DNA from: Falciphora oryzae | Lineage: Eukaryota; Ascomycota; Sordariomycetes; Magnaporthales; Magnaporthaceae | Direction of reading: 5' to 3' | Assembly: GCA_000733355.1 (NCBI GenBank) | Contig: JNVV01000041.1 | Span: 227,589-291,588, forward strand | DNA: 64,000 nt | Shown: positions 1 to 12,924 of the stretch, in pieces | Layout: each line of letters begins with the position of its first letter | How positions within the stretch are numbered: position 1 is the first letter of the stretch | The notes under the pieces: model-generated | The model's input: the letters and a program-made list of their open reading frames with translations, nothing else | The model's database searches: none | What the model was told of the DNA's origin: nothing | Position numbers and translations under genes: made by a program

Positions 1-1472
1 TCTCCTTTTTTTCTTTTTGTTATGTGTGGTTTTGTTTTGGCGGGAATGAAGGAGGTATCTTGATGGGTGTGATAACTCACCAGCCAACGTCTCACGGCGC
101 CGGATGCCCGCGTTTTGGCATTGACAGAAACGTCTCACCGGAGAGGACTCGTACGTATTGATGATTAGGTAGGCAAACATGTTGAAGCGGAAGACGCACT
201 TGAGCGGCGCGGAACAGGCGAGGGTAGGGTAGGGCTGTTTTGCTCGGCAAGAAAATGCGAACCACGGCGTCGTGGGCTGCATGTCGTCCGCCACTGACAC
301 GATAAGGCAACCAATCAGGCGGTCCCATTCGGGTGCATGTACCCATCAGGCCGAACTGAGGAGGGGCAGCAGGTGCAAAGCAACTTGAAGCGCAGGCAGG
401 AGCGAGCGTGGCTGTGGAGTTGACAATGAACTGGATGGCGCCTGCCAGGCCCCATGGAGAGCCACCACCAAACAAGGGAAGTCATGGCGTCACGTCAGCG
501 ATTGGGCATTGGTTTTTTTTCTGGTGCCCGTCCTGCAGCCACAATCACCGGCCACCACGCACCCACTCACGACGTGCATGCAATCAGGCTAGGTAGTCTA
601 GAGGGTACCTCGGTTATTAAATACCTCTGCTAAGCCGGGCGTTTTGAGATGGTGGACCCTGGGACGGATCGGCTAGCAAACTAGGTACACACATAACCAC
701 GCCTGGCTGTTGAGATTCTGTCCTGCTTGGTCCCCCTGATCTGTTGTAGGAGACTCGTGGGAACAGGGAAGCCTCCACTGTCAGTGTCGTTATCTAGGGA
801 GACGGGAGAAAGCACGACGGCAACTCCTCAATGTCTTCTGGGAGCCCCTGCATCGCTTCGTGTTTGCTACCTACCTACTTACCTTGGTGGGTATGCAACT
901 GGAGCACCCCTCTCGCTCATTACGGCAGCCTGCAACTCAATGTATGTAGGTGGTATGTATGTATGGACCGGCCATCCATCATTTGTTTGTTTTTTCCACT
1001 TTTGCCCAGTCGGAACCCGTCCCCCTCGTCGTGCCACAGCATGAAGGAGGGAAAGAGATGCAGAGAGCAAAACAGAAAGATCAGCGTCATCCGTCCGTCT
1101 CCCTGTGCGCACTTGGGCCGTGTCTGTCCATCTGGGGACGCTCCCCTATCAGCCACTCATCCCCATTGATTGGAGCCGGGGCTGCCTGCAGTGGAATTTA
1201 TTTCGCATAGCATACATAGCACACCCTCTGCATTGCCGGATTGGTCCCCGGTGCCTGCATCGCGGCCTGGCTGTCGTCTGATGGGTGACGGCACCTTGCT
1301 GCTTGTTCTCTGATGATCTCGATTGCCTGCTAGCTGGTAGCTAGCCTAGCTGAACGAGGACAGACGGATCGGATGAGGTGGCCGTGTCGGATGCATACCT
1401 TTGCATCCATCCGGGCATGTTATCTGTGTCCGTCAACCCTCCACCCCAATCAACAACCACCGATACAGTGTC

Positions 1473-1510
<38 letters not shown>

Positions 1511-3021
1511 CAATGGTTTGAACAATCTCTGAATATCTCCCCGGCCCCAATGATACGTAGTACCCATCCCTGTCCGCCCCGTCGTCGTCGCCATGTTCCA
1601 CACGTCCCCCAAGACACAAAGAACCGGTGTGAAGGTCTCTCTCCCTGCAAGGCACAAGGGGGACGAGGCAAAATGTCTTGCTCATTCTTTTGCGTTTTTT
1701 TCTTCTCCCATCGCCTTTTCTTCATCGCCCGGAGACGGTGCTAGCAAGGTACGTGTTGTGTGCCCCTGATGATGACGAGCAAACCACCAAAAAAAAAAAA
1801 AATTCCCGGTTTGGTTGCCTTTTTGGACGATGGCCGTGCCTCTCTTTGGAGCTAACCTCCACATCTCGAGATTCGCTCGACGCCTTTTCCCCTTCTCCTT
1901 TTATCTCCGTGTACTCCCAATCCGCTCTGCACACTCCCTTCAAGCTCTTATCTCCGATGCCATACGTCGCCAAGCTTCGTTCTGCTTTCCCGATCCATTT
2001 GGACTGCATGGGCAGCCGGGAAGCAAGAGAGAGGCCTGTGGCCCCCGCACTCCNNNNNNNNNNNNNNNNNNNNNNNNNNNNNNNNNNNNNNNNNNNNNNN
2101 NNNNNNNNNNNNNNNNNNNNNNNNNNNNNNNNNNNNNNNNNNNNNNNNNNNNNNNNNNNNNNNNNNNNNNNNNNNNNNNNNNNNNNNNNNNNNNNNNNNN
2201 NNNNNNNNNNNNNNNNNNNNNNNNNNNNNNNNNNNNNNNNNNNNNNNNNNNNNNNNNNNNNNNNNNNNNNNNNNNNNNNNNNNNNNNNNNNNNNNNNNNN
2301 NNNNNNNNNNNNNNNNNNNNNNNNNNNNNNNNNNNNNNNNNNNNNNNNNNNNNNNNNNNNNNNNNNNNNNNNNNNNNNNNNNNNNNNNNNNNNNNNNNNC
2401 CACATCCATTCACCGATCCTCGCGTCCAAAGAAATTCAGACACCGATCGCGCTCGCCTGTTTGCCAGTCAGCCGGGAGCCGTGGAATCCGAGCTGCACTT
2501 GCAGCAAAGGGAATGAATGGTTGGCTCGGATGTGAGTGCCCGCAAACCCCGACCAACCTCTGACTGGCTTATGCTGCATCCGAGGCAGTCACAACATGAG
2601 TGCCGAGAACTCCATTCGAGGAGACGAGCGCATCAGAAGGATCCTTGCTTCACATTCTAGGCTAGATAGTACATCCAAGTATTCCAGATACGAACAAGAT
2701 ATTATCCATTACGTGTTCATGCAAAGCGGCGAGAATGATGCGGTGCAGGCTTGGTAGGACAAACAAACACTAAGAGAACAAGACAAAAGAAACAAAGCAA
2801 GGAACCAAGTCGCACATATGACAGAGGTTGGTATATGCAAATTATGTGCGGCGGTGGGTGAATGGTTGCGAAGAAATTGTTTCGTTGGAGGGTTGCTTTT
2901 GGAGAGTATCCGGACGAGGAGATGAGAGAGTGATCGAAGATGCACACAAGAAATAGGTAGACAAGTCGACATTACAAAGAACAAGAACAAATTGAGGAAA
3001 TTCAGACATGACCAACACCAT
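1..3021. other. Intergenic region, no gene recognised
   Basis: I see no convincing gene here. The stretch holds a run of 33 A at 1474-1506, a run of 14 A at 1789-1802, short TGTA-type simple repeats near 940-965 and an assembly gap at 2054-2399. The last few hundred bases lie downstream of the giant minus-strand gene and probably contain its 3' untranslated region. Open frames in this stretch are short, overlap on both strands, or run through the N block, and none shows a recognisable domain. Confidence 0.7.
2054..2399. other. Assembly gap (346 N)
   Basis: An unbroken block of N. Its true length is unknown. It interrupts only sequence that looks intergenic. Confidence 0.99.
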
Positions 3022-4819
3022 TTAATCCTCCCAGTTCTCAAAGTCACCGTAGGGGTTCCACTCCTGGCCCGGGTAGCTGGTGGCGCTCATCTTGGGCACC
3101 CCGTCCTCTTCCTTGTGCGACGCCGCCGGCGGTTCGTCCTCCTGGATCACTACCGGGATCTTCTCCTCGAGGTCGCGCAACAGCATCTTGCGCTTGGCCT
3201 CCTCGAACTGCTCCGCAGACGTGGCCCGGATCGTCGCCTTGCGGCCAAGCTCGCCGCCCTGGACGCCAAGATGCTGGTCCGACTCGCCGCCCGCAGCCCG
3301 CAGCGCCGCCCGGTGCTCCTCGTCCATCGGCGACGGCGGCGTCTCGCTCCCGGGCGAGGGAGGAATGACAACCGCCCCAAGAGTCTTCTGTTCTGGCTCC
3401 GACTGAGGAGGCGCCGGCGCGATGTGGGGTGCCTGGACGGGAGGCGATACCGCGCTGGGGCGCGGCGCCTCGGGCTGCGGCTGTTGCATCACAGGAGCCT
3501 GCACCGCCGGTGGCGATGAGGCCTGTGTCACAGGCAAGCGAGGCGAGGCATCGTAGATGTTCTCCTCAGTACCACGCGCCTGGTTGGCCTGCTGGGCGTT
3601 GGTGGAACGCATTGCGTGCTGCTCCGGCGCGGGCGACGTCTCGTTGGAAGAGACGACCATGCTGCTGTAGCCATCATTTCCTGCACCACTGACCATCCGC
3701 GAGACGATGTTTGCAGGCCCGGCTTGGTCAACCGAGGAGGCGTGGCTGACCATACTGGGCTGGCGTTGCGGTGGCTGCGTGTTTTGCAGTTGCTGACGAG
3801 GAGCACTCGGCGCAGTCTCGGCTATTCCTGCCTGCGGCAGTGGCGGATTCGGCATCTGGCTCGCGGCAGGGTTGACAGGCGAGAAGGTCGTGGCAGAGGT
3901 CGGCAGAGGGTAGCCGTGAGGAGATCCAGGGTGCTGGATCAAAGGCGGCGGCGTGGAGTTTGCAGTCTGGACCGGCTCAGGCGAACGAGTTGGTGATGGC
4001 CGTCCGCTGCCAGGCTGGAAGGCGCCAGGAGGCGCGACGTTGCTGACAGCAGACGATGGAGGCGGAGTGTGACCATGGACTGGCTGGGGTTGCCCAGGCA
4101 GCTGCTGTTGCTGTTGAGGTGGCCCATAGGGCGAGGTGGCCGGCGCCGGCGAGCCGTGCTGCGAGTCGTGCTGCTGCGGCGGGAAGGGTCCGCCAGCGGG
4201 TGGCGGGGTCCCATTGAAAGCATCCCCTCCCATCATTGAGGGGCTCATGAATGTACCGCCCGACAAAGACGGGGTGATAGAATGGCCGAGGTACTGCTGA
4301 CCCTGGCCCTGCTGGCCCTGGCTTGCAAATTGCGCGTTCGGTTGCTGGAATGCGCCTGTTTGGTTTCCGAACTGGCCGTTGTTCTGCCCGGGCGGCGTCT
4401 GGTTGTGGATGCCCAGTGGGTAGCCTCCCGGCGGCTGCTGCGGCAGGGGCATCGGGGGAGTGCTGGCGTCCGCAAACTGGCCCTGCAGGGCGCGCTGCTG
4501 CGGTGCCTGGGGCTGTGGCGGAGTGTTTTGCGGGCTGGCCATTGCCGGGTGTCCCGGGTACTGCGGCTGGAAGCCTTGTCCGTGGTTGACCAGATAGGGC
4601 GAGCCGTGCGCCACCCGGCCCTCGCTGTGCACCTTGGCATAGCCGGCCGGCACGGGGACGGCCTCGTACGTGGGCTCCGAGGCGCGCGCAGGCGCCTTCT
4701 GCTGCTGCGTTTGCCCGGGCCTGGTCTGGGCCTGGAAGAGAGGCTGGGGCACTGCGCCAGGCGAGTGGTAGAGGGCGGGAGAGTGAGGGAACGGCAGTGC
4801 TCCAGATGGTCCACTGGGT

Positions 4820-4851
<32 letters not shown>

Positions 4852-7800
4852 GCCTTGAAGTCTCTGTATCTGCAGCGGTTGTGGTTGCGGCTGTGCAAAC
4901 TGGGCCTGCCCTTGAAGAGATGGGTTGGGCGAGCTACTCTGGCTCGCAGGTGTCCCTTGTGGGGGCGAGGGACGACCCGCAACAGGCTGCTGGACCTGGC
5001 TCGGTGGAACAGCTTGACCAGGCTGCATCGGACCCTGTTGGAACTGACCGGGCTGAGGGCGGGGGGCGCCCTGGGGCACAGACCCGTTGATCGGCTGCCC
5101 GTACATGCGTGGAGGGCCCTCTGTGCCGTACTTCGGTCCACCAGGCGGCGGCCCCAGCGGCGGCGACTCGGATTTGGCCGGGGGCTCAGACGCCTTGGAC
5201 GACTTGAATCCAAAGATGCTCTTCTTGGACTTGGGTTGGTTCTGTTGCTGCGGCTGCGAGCCAGACAGGACTGTCTTGGAGCTCTTGAAGAACTTGGACA
5301 GAGTGCTCTGGTGCTCCGCCGCCGGCGTCCCGTTGGGGCCCTGCCCAGGTCGACCTCCGTTTTGGGTGTTGTTTGTTTGCCACGGAATCGGAGGGGACTG
5401 GTCCGGCAGTGACTGTTGCTGGAGGCGCTGCTGTTGCTGCTGCATGCCTGCAGGAGGAGCCATAGGCTGCGCAAGCGGTCCCCGGGGTCCCTGCTGGGCT
5501 TGCTGCTGCTGTTGCTGCTGCTGCTGCTGTGGCCCAACATCCTGCTGCTGACCTGCCAGGACCACTGGGGCCGATTGCGGTGTCGACTGCAGCGATTGCA
5601 TACCGCCTTGGGGCGGGTAACCGGGACTGGGCAGTGGCGAAGGAACCTGCCCCTGGCCCGGCGGGCGTTGTAGAGCCTGTTGAGGTGTCGGGGTGGTGGA
5701 TGGAGTGATCTGTGTCGAGGAATTCTCGGGTATCGATGTCCCTTGGGGCCCAGCAATGCTGGCAGGCTGTGCAGGCGGACTGTTCTGCATTGTCTGCATG
5801 GACGGGGTCGAGACCCTCCTAGCATGTCCTGGCTGCTGCTGGGGCGATGCGTGGGCGAGATGTGGGCTCTGGTGAGACGATGAGACCGAAGCGCCCCTTG
5901 CGCGTCCCGAAGCATCGACAGGACTGCCAACTTCACCGGGTCCACGGGGTACCGAACCGACCGGCTTCCGAGTTGGGTTTTGCAGTGACTGGATCGTGGG
6001 CGATGTCGCCTGCAGTGGGCTACTCGGGTGAGCCTGGCCCATTTGCGACGGCAGCGTGCGGTGGTCAGAGCCGACGGAAAGCTGGGGCGACTGTCGCTGT
6101 TGACCCGACGGAACGGACGGCTGCGGCTGCGGCTGCGGCTGCTGTCCTGGCCCTTGCTTAGCTGCCGGGATCTGTTGCTGTTGCACGGGCAGTTGGTCCC
6201 GCGGTGGCTGTTGGGGGACAGGCAGTTGCTGTTGCTGAGGCACAGGAAGCTGTTGCTGGGGCTTTCCGAGAGGCCACGGAGAAGGCAAAGATTGTGGCTG
6301 CGGTGCTCCGGGCTGTGGTTGCTGTCCGGCGGGGGTCGGACGCTGACCTTGGACACCCTGCTGCAGCTGCTGCTGCATTTGTTGTTGCTGTTGCTGCTGT
6401 AGTTGCTGTTGCTGTAGCAGGAATGCCACAGGCACCATCATCGTCCGGCCATCAGGTGTCCTAACCATCACCATGTGCGGCTGGCCTCCTCCGGGGCTCT
6501 GGGGACCTGTGCCCTGGGCCCCGGGGGCTCCAGTACCGGGCTGTCCAGGCTGCTGCGGCGGCTGCTGCGTCTGCAACTGAGGCTGAGGCTGCTTGATAGG
6601 GCCAGACTGGCTAAGGGGTACCATGGTGCCGGGTTGGGGCCTGTTGTCCTTGGGTGCTTTAGCCTCCTTCTTGCCGAAGATTCCGGACAGGAAGTTTCCG
6701 GCAGAGACTCTTCGGCTGCGGTCTGATTCAGCGATAGACGGTGCCTGGGCCTTGGCCGGCTGGGGAGCCAAGCTCATCGACGTCCTTCCAGGCAGCCCCT
6801 GATCGGCGGGTGCCTGAGCCGGCACGCCCGACGTCATCGGGCGCGAGCCGACGGTGCTGCTTCGTTCCCGGCCGGGCGGGCCCATGGGCCCAGGACCCGA
6901 CATTGCTGGGTTCTGGCCAGGTCCAGGCATACCAGGCTGAGGGCCTTGGAACCCAGGCTTTTGCTGCTGTGGCACTTGTTGCGGCTGCTGCTGGCCTTGA
7001 CCTCCAGGTGGCGGGCCCTGGCCCTGTAGTTGCTGATACCCTGGGAAGACAGACTGCTGCTGTCCGGGACTGGTGGACTGCTGGCCCTGAAGCCCAGTCT
7101 GCTGCTGCTGGTTGGAGCCGCCTGGTTGAGGCCCACCCATGCCAGGCTGAGGACCCGAATTAAACGGGGACTGGCTTAGGGGCCGACCTTCAGGCACTGG
7201 GCGAAGCGAGTTCGCCATACCCGGAGGTTGCATCTGAGGCTGGTGTTGATGCTTGTTACTGTCGCCGCCGCTGAGGAAGCTGGTAAGCTTGTTGAAGCGG
7301 TGCGTAGGCTGGCCCATCTGGTCAGCCTGGGCCTGTGGCGGCATGCCCAAGCCGTTCGGAGCCACCTCCGAGATCGATGTCCGAGGCAGGCCGGGATTCT
7401 CCATCTGCGTCGGTGTCCGCATTTGCGGCATACCAAACTGTTGAGACACGGGAGTCTGTGGGTTGGGCTCTCCTGGGAAACCCGTAGGCTGAGGCCCTGG
7501 TTGCGTTTGAGCACGAGGAGGCTGAGCAACTGGCTGTTCCATAGACGTCCTACCAAGGCCGGTGCTAACACGGTTAAAGAACCCCTGCTTCTTTTCCGGC
7601 GGTGCAGGAGGCTGCCTGTGGTCGACAGTATGTGAAGAGTGAGCGATAATGCTCTCCTTACTGCTCGGTGGCGCATCATCGCCCGTCGCGCTATCTCCCT
7701 TCAGCCCAAATAGCGACGATCGCTTCCGAGTCTTTTTCTTGGGGCTGCTCGGAAGATCTCCGCTTCCGATGCTCGCGACTGGGACGTTGTCACCGTGAGT

Positions 7801-10776
7801 CCCGATAGAGCCCGGTCGCACTCCATCGGGCCCGGCGCCAGCCCCGGCTGCGCTATGGAACTTGCTGCGTAGGTTGCCCAGTAAGCTCGACGCGCGGCCA
7901 TCTGACCCCGAAAGGGACGAGTCGTTGGTCTTGACGCGACCCAGGCCATCATGGGCAAAGTGCGGGTTTGGAGGCTGCAGCGGAGACAGAGTGTCTACCT
8001 GTGGCTGCGCTGGTTGCGCGCCAGGCTGGAGACCAGGACCGGGCTGCTGAGCGTTGAACTGCGACTTGAGTGGAGGAGGCTGCTGCTGTGGTGGTGGTGT
8101 CGGACCAGACGAGGCTACCGACTGACTGCTACCAGGGGGCAGGCGCGCGGGTGAGTCTGGCGGTGACGCCGACACCCTGCTCGGAGCGTCCGTCTCCTTA
8201 TCCAGGGCGTATTGGTCTCCCAGATTAGTTCCCGAGGGGCGTGACCTCACCACCAGGGGCTCCGACAGGCGCGATTCCTCGAGCTTCCAGGGCATCCCTC
8301 CGGCGCCGGGCGGCGGCAGCCTCTGTACAACAGGATTACCATTGTTAATCGGAGGGTTGAAAAGAGGAACACGCTTGGCGGGCGGCTGCGTCTCATGGTT
8401 GGGAGCGTTCTGAGGCGCGCTGCTGCTGGCGGTGTTCATATTAGGTGGAGAATTAGTGTTCATCCGCTGCTGCACATTGTTCGCCAGGGACTGCGGCCGC
8501 GCTTGTGCTGTCGGCTGGGCCTGTTGCTGTTCCAATGCCTGAGGCTGCGGCTGCTGTGGCCCGCCAAACGACTGGCCAGGTGGCGGATTCGTCACTACTG
8601 GCGTCGGCAACGACCACCCGCCTTCAACATAATTGCCCGGCTGGCCGACGGGCGACTGGATCTGGTAGTTGCCCATCTGGCCTGGCGGGTTGTAAGGGAA
8701 CTGCGGCCGGTAGGTGTTCAGGGGTGTCTGCGTGTAGCTGAGCTGGGTGCCCGTGCCGGGCTCCGGGTCTTGCGGGATCGGCGGGATAGGGATATTAGGG
8801 AAAGGAGGTCGGTTGCCATTGCTGTTCCCACCGTTGATTCCATTATAAGAAATATTTTGCCCACGCTGGTTTGGATCCGGGCTGGGTGTTCCGGTGATGC
8901 CCCTGAAATCCTCATGCGACCTGCCCAATGATGCGCCAAACGTTGAGCTGCGTCGAATTAGAGGCAGGCCGACAAAGGACGGCTGGCGCTCTGGACCGCC
9001 CTCACGATCGCCTTGTTGCTGGTGTTGCATCTGCTGTGACGGCAGCTGGAACTGCTGCTGGGGCTGGAACTGCGGTTGTTGCCGTTGCTGGTACTGAGGC
9101 TGCTGCTGCTGTTGCTGCGGCGGCGGTGGTTGTTGGTACTGCTGCACAGGCTGGCCGTACTGCTGCAGTGGTTGCTGCTGCTGGTGCTGCTGCTGGTGCT
9201 GCTGGTGCTGCTGTTGCTGATGATGCTGATGATGCTGCTGCTGCTGGGCATATGCCTGCTGGTTTTGCGCGTATGCCTGCTGATTTTGACCCATATGCTG
9301 GGCATGTTGCTGCTGCTGTGCGTATGCCTGCTGGTTCTGGCCCATATGCTGGACATACTGCTGCTGTGGGCTCCCCCATCCCTGGCCGTCATACAGCGAC
9401 TGCGCATCCATCGTGGCCTGGCGCTGCTGCTGCTGGCGCGGGGCCGCCACTGGCTGCTGCTTCTGTGCTTGCATCATGGTTGCGGAGCTCCGCCGGGGCG
9501 TGACGATGCGGACCTGTCCTTTGGCCGGGGTTAGCTCGACCGACTGTGGCGTTACTAGAGTCCACTCCTCAGAGGAGCGGGAGGCGTCGCCGTTTTCGTC
9601 CGCGTCCGACGAGTCGGACGCGTCGTCTTCGGTGTCCTTGCTGTCGTCCGACTCCACAGTGTCAGGGCGCGCAGACAGAGGGGTTGTTGGAGGCGCGGGC
9701 GACGCGACCGACCGCCGCGCGCTAGACTTGGCCGGCGGCTGCGGAGGCACGTCCGGCACGAGCGGCGATCCCGGGCGGGCAGCTAGGGGCGTGGCTGTTT
9801 GGGGACTCTCGCCGGCCAGATCGGCGGAGGGGGTAGTTCGTGTCTGGAGTGCAATTGTGACGACGGGGGTGTTGTCGGTGGCGGTGGAGGTGGAGGAGTG
9901 TCGGAGCTTGTTTTTGCTTTCTCTACTGACCAGACGAGACTGCGGGATGTGGAGCTTGGGCTTGGTAGACAATTCGCGCCGTCGCAATTGCTGCTGGCAA
10001 TCAGTCGGCGAATGCAGCGGGGAACAGTACGAGTCGTCAACGACGGCTGGCGATGACGGCGACCGACACTCTGCTGCCTCGGAGGGCGACTGCTGGCGGT
10101 GATGGTGTGGCTGGTGTCGTTGCTGACGGCCTAGATCTGGACTCGCAGCAGGGTTGGCGCCTACGGCATTCTTATTGCCGTCCGCGCCGGCAGCTTCTCG
10201 AAGAATTTTCCGCCGCCGCTTCGGCTGCTGATGGGACTGCTGCTGCTGGGGGCTCGGGTCGGAGTGGCTAATGTTCTGGCTAAAGTCGGTGCTACTGCGA
10301 CTGGTGGGCGCAGTGTGTGCTGCAGACGCGGCCGACCGTGGTGGTGCTCGCGGAGGACGCGGGGGATCGGACTGCTGATGCGGCGACGAATTGGACGGGG
10401 ACAGCCGCGAGGACACTTGGGATGATGGCCCTGGGCCGTGCGAGCGAGTGGAGGCGGTTGCAGCGCAGGCGGAGATGGGGATGGAGGCCCCTGTCACCGC
10501 TGCCTGTAGGCCCGGTCCAGTTGCCGCTGCCGTTGGTAGCGAGGGCGGCGGCTCGGATGGAGACGGAGATGGAGATGGAGATGTCGTCGTCTTGTGATCG
10601 CGAGCAGCAGCTTCTGTTACTGCTGCTGCCGCGCTCTCGAGAATTTGATAGTGTTGTTGCTGACGATCCGGCGAGCCACCAGCGCCGCTTGGCGTTGGAT
10701 CAAATTGCTGGGGGTTCAGGGCGAGGCCGCTAAACCCGTCGACGTTGTTCCTGTGGCCAGCCAAGGGCACGGACAT
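3022..10776 (-). CDS. Giant Gln/Pro-rich disordered protein, unknown function
   Basis: One uninterrupted frame of 2584 residues. The start is the first in-frame ATG (10776-10774); the frame is open further upstream but only from TTG. The protein is mostly Gln, Pro, Ser and Gly with poly-Q tracts encoded by CAG/CAA runs, so it is predicted to be largely disordered. Possible functional islands are: an acidic Ser/Asp/Glu stretch (about 370-398) followed by SSEEWTLV with Trp at 405; a block near 602-627 containing GLPLIRRSSTFG; seven short basic-aromatic patches between about 965 and 1860 (for example RSSLFGLKG, NFLSGIFGKK, KKSIFGFKSS); and a charged C-terminus (about 2510-2584) ending in NPYGDFENWED. 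I recognise no named domain. It lies 2.1 kb downstream of another large disordered protein on the same strand. That it is a real gene is supported by its length and by non-random islands in this frame only; function is unknown. Confidence 0.85.
4822..4850. repeat. (CTG)9 trinucleotide run, poly-Q coding on the minus strand
   Basis: A run of about nine CTG units that reads as CAG (Gln) in the giant minus-strand gene. Similar but shorter or interrupted runs occur at about 5505-5530, 6370-6418 and 9170-9245, all inside the same coding frame. Confidence 0.85.
9230..9362. repeat. Imperfect tandem repeat encoding QHMGQNQQAYAQ units
   Basis: The coding strand here spells two copies of QHMGQNQQAYAQ separated by QQQQHA, with a further partial NQQAYAQ unit. 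The unit is more complex than plain poly-Q, which suggests expansion of a longer period inside the giant disordered protein. Confidence 0.8.
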
Positions 10777-12924
10777 TGCGAGGCAGCTGCACCAGTCGCG
10801 GCAGGCGGGTCCTTCCTTGTGGCCCTCAGCTGGGCGAACGCTGGGCTGACGGGGTAGCACGGTCGTGGGTTGGTGGTGGCCCCGAGCTAAGCACCGCCCT
10901 AGGAAGCAGGCTTTGTGTTTCGCCGACGGGGGCTCCTGTCGGTGGGTCGGCGAGAGATGAGCTGATGGGCCAGGACAGGCGATCCCACGGACGCGAGCAG
11001 GGTCCCGCGAAGTTGCGCCCAACAGGGAACGCTAGACATCGCCTTGCGCTCCGGTTTTGCCTGCCCGTCCTTATTATATTACCGTGATTACTGATGGAAA
11101 TTGGGGGCCGTCTGCTCCTTTGCACTGGGGCCTGCCTGCCGCACCACACAACCTCCACGGCGTCACTGCACGACTTATCGAATGCAGGAGCACCTGTAGT
11201 GTAGTGGTGGAGAGGCGGACGTAAGCAAGTGAGTGGGGCTGGGGCTGGACGGCGTCACTGTGTGGATGGATGGGATGGGTGCTGGAGCTGGAGCTATGGT
11301 GTCTGGCCGCCGTTGCATGTGCTTTTTGGGTTATGCTGCTATCGGAGCGCTGGACTCAGATGGATGACACGGGCTTCCAACTGTTGTGTTTCCAACTCCT
11401 CCACCACAGCCTCTTTTAGCGATTGAGTGGGCCGCTCAATATCGTTGCTTGCGAGTTTGGGCGGCGATGTCGCTGTGGATTCGATCTGTTCAAGGCTGGG
11501 CCCACCATCCGTTCATTGCTTGTCGTTTTTGCGGTGGCCTTTCCGCGCTCAGTGCGTGCTATTTTTGGGGGCGGTCCACGATTGAGGCTGGCACTTCCGA
11601 GTCCTGCTGCGTGTCTTGTGCGAGGGGGGCGTCGTCGGTGCGCTGCTCTCGCTGCATTGAGGGAAAAAGACGAATCAAAGAATGGGATTGGGGGAAGAAC
11701 AGGACAAAAAAAAAAAAAAAAACGAATCAAGCACCAGGCACTCCTTGCTCCATCCAAGGCCAGGGAAAAACGAAATCACACACGAGCAGCGAACGCATGC
11801 GTGTGCCCCTCACTATTACACCACGTTTTTTTCTTTTTCTCGACGATCAATCCGTCAGCCGAGGGGTGGCTGGGAGGCGGAGATTTCTACCGCGAAAGGC
11901 GGCAATAGAGCCTTGTTGTTCCAGCTATCCTCTCGAGAATGGTGTTGAGCAGGGGTTGTGAGTTGGGCCCTTACGGACGTGTTCATCTCAGCACACATCT
12001 AGGCAGGCTTGTCTAGAATAGACTGCGGCGGGTAGGAGCGAGAGGGCCCGAGTCAGACAAATGCAGGCGAGCGACTGGGACATGAAAAAAAGAATGAAAA
12101 AAAAAAAAAAAAAAAAAGATTAAAATATGGTACACGTGTGGCGATGGAGAAAGAGGAGACAACCGATTATGTCTTGTACGAGAAGGGAGCACAGCACGCC
12201 CAGAGTCGCATTCACGTTACATCATCTCACCACCCACACACGCAGGCTCCGCCTTTTTTTTTTTTTTTTTTTTCGCAGCCCGCAGGGAGGCCGGATCTGC
12301 GCATGTTACCGTATATGTGTGCGCCCGCGTGTGTGTGTGTGCTGTCGTACCGGGGAGGGGACCCCAAACAGGGAAGAAAATTGGAAAGCTTCTGTTCTAT
12401 GCTGTGCCTCTCGTGTGCGGCGGTAATAGATGCCTAGCCCGAAGTCAATAGTGGCTGGCGGCATCAACAGGTCCATTTGCGATGCTACGGGAGAAGAGAC
12501 GTGATACAGCGAAAACCGTGCAGGGGTTGTTTGGTATTGTGAACAATAAAATCATAAAAAAAATCTAGACCGGTAGAGCTCCTAGTATTCGTCAAGACTT
12601 TGAGGAAGGGAATGAACAAACAAGCTCAGGAAAAAAGAAAAGAAAACATAGTGTGACTGTCCCGGCAGACATCAAAACCCTTGCTTCGCATGCATGACAG
12701 AATAACGGTCCTGCATCCGTCCCGGCGACTAAAAGCAAAACACCATTAGGGTATGCTGACTGACATATGGCTACATTTTGACATACCCCAATGATGCGCC
12801 AAGGTTCACACTCAGCTCAGCTAACGCGGCAAAGAGGCTGATACTAAGCTCACTCGGACGCGGCCACACAAGCCAATGATAACCAAGGGACGGGGCGGTG
12901 TGAAGAACGAGAGGCAAAAACAGG
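10777..12924. other. Intergenic region between the two giant genes
   Basis: This contains the upstream region of the 2584-residue gene and the downstream region of the 1320-residue gene. It has long homopolymers: A17 at 11706-11722, A21 at 12097-12117 and T20 at 12254-12273, plus a short GT-rich stretch near 12320-12340. No gene is recognised. Confidence 0.7.

Noticed and set aside
1678..2535. Plus-strand frame running through the N block
   Set aside because: Most of its length is unknown sequence, and the visible ends have no coding character.
2596..2757. Short plus-strand frame starting MSAENSIRGDERIRRI
   Set aside because: Only about 53 codons, lying in the probable 3' region of the giant gene; no motif and no splice partner.
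4245..6356. Long minus-strand frame (703 codons) overlapping the giant gene in another phase
   Set aside because: It is Ser/Arg/Pro-rich in the manner of a shifted poly-Gln/Pro coding region, starts in mid-gene, and has no motif of its own.
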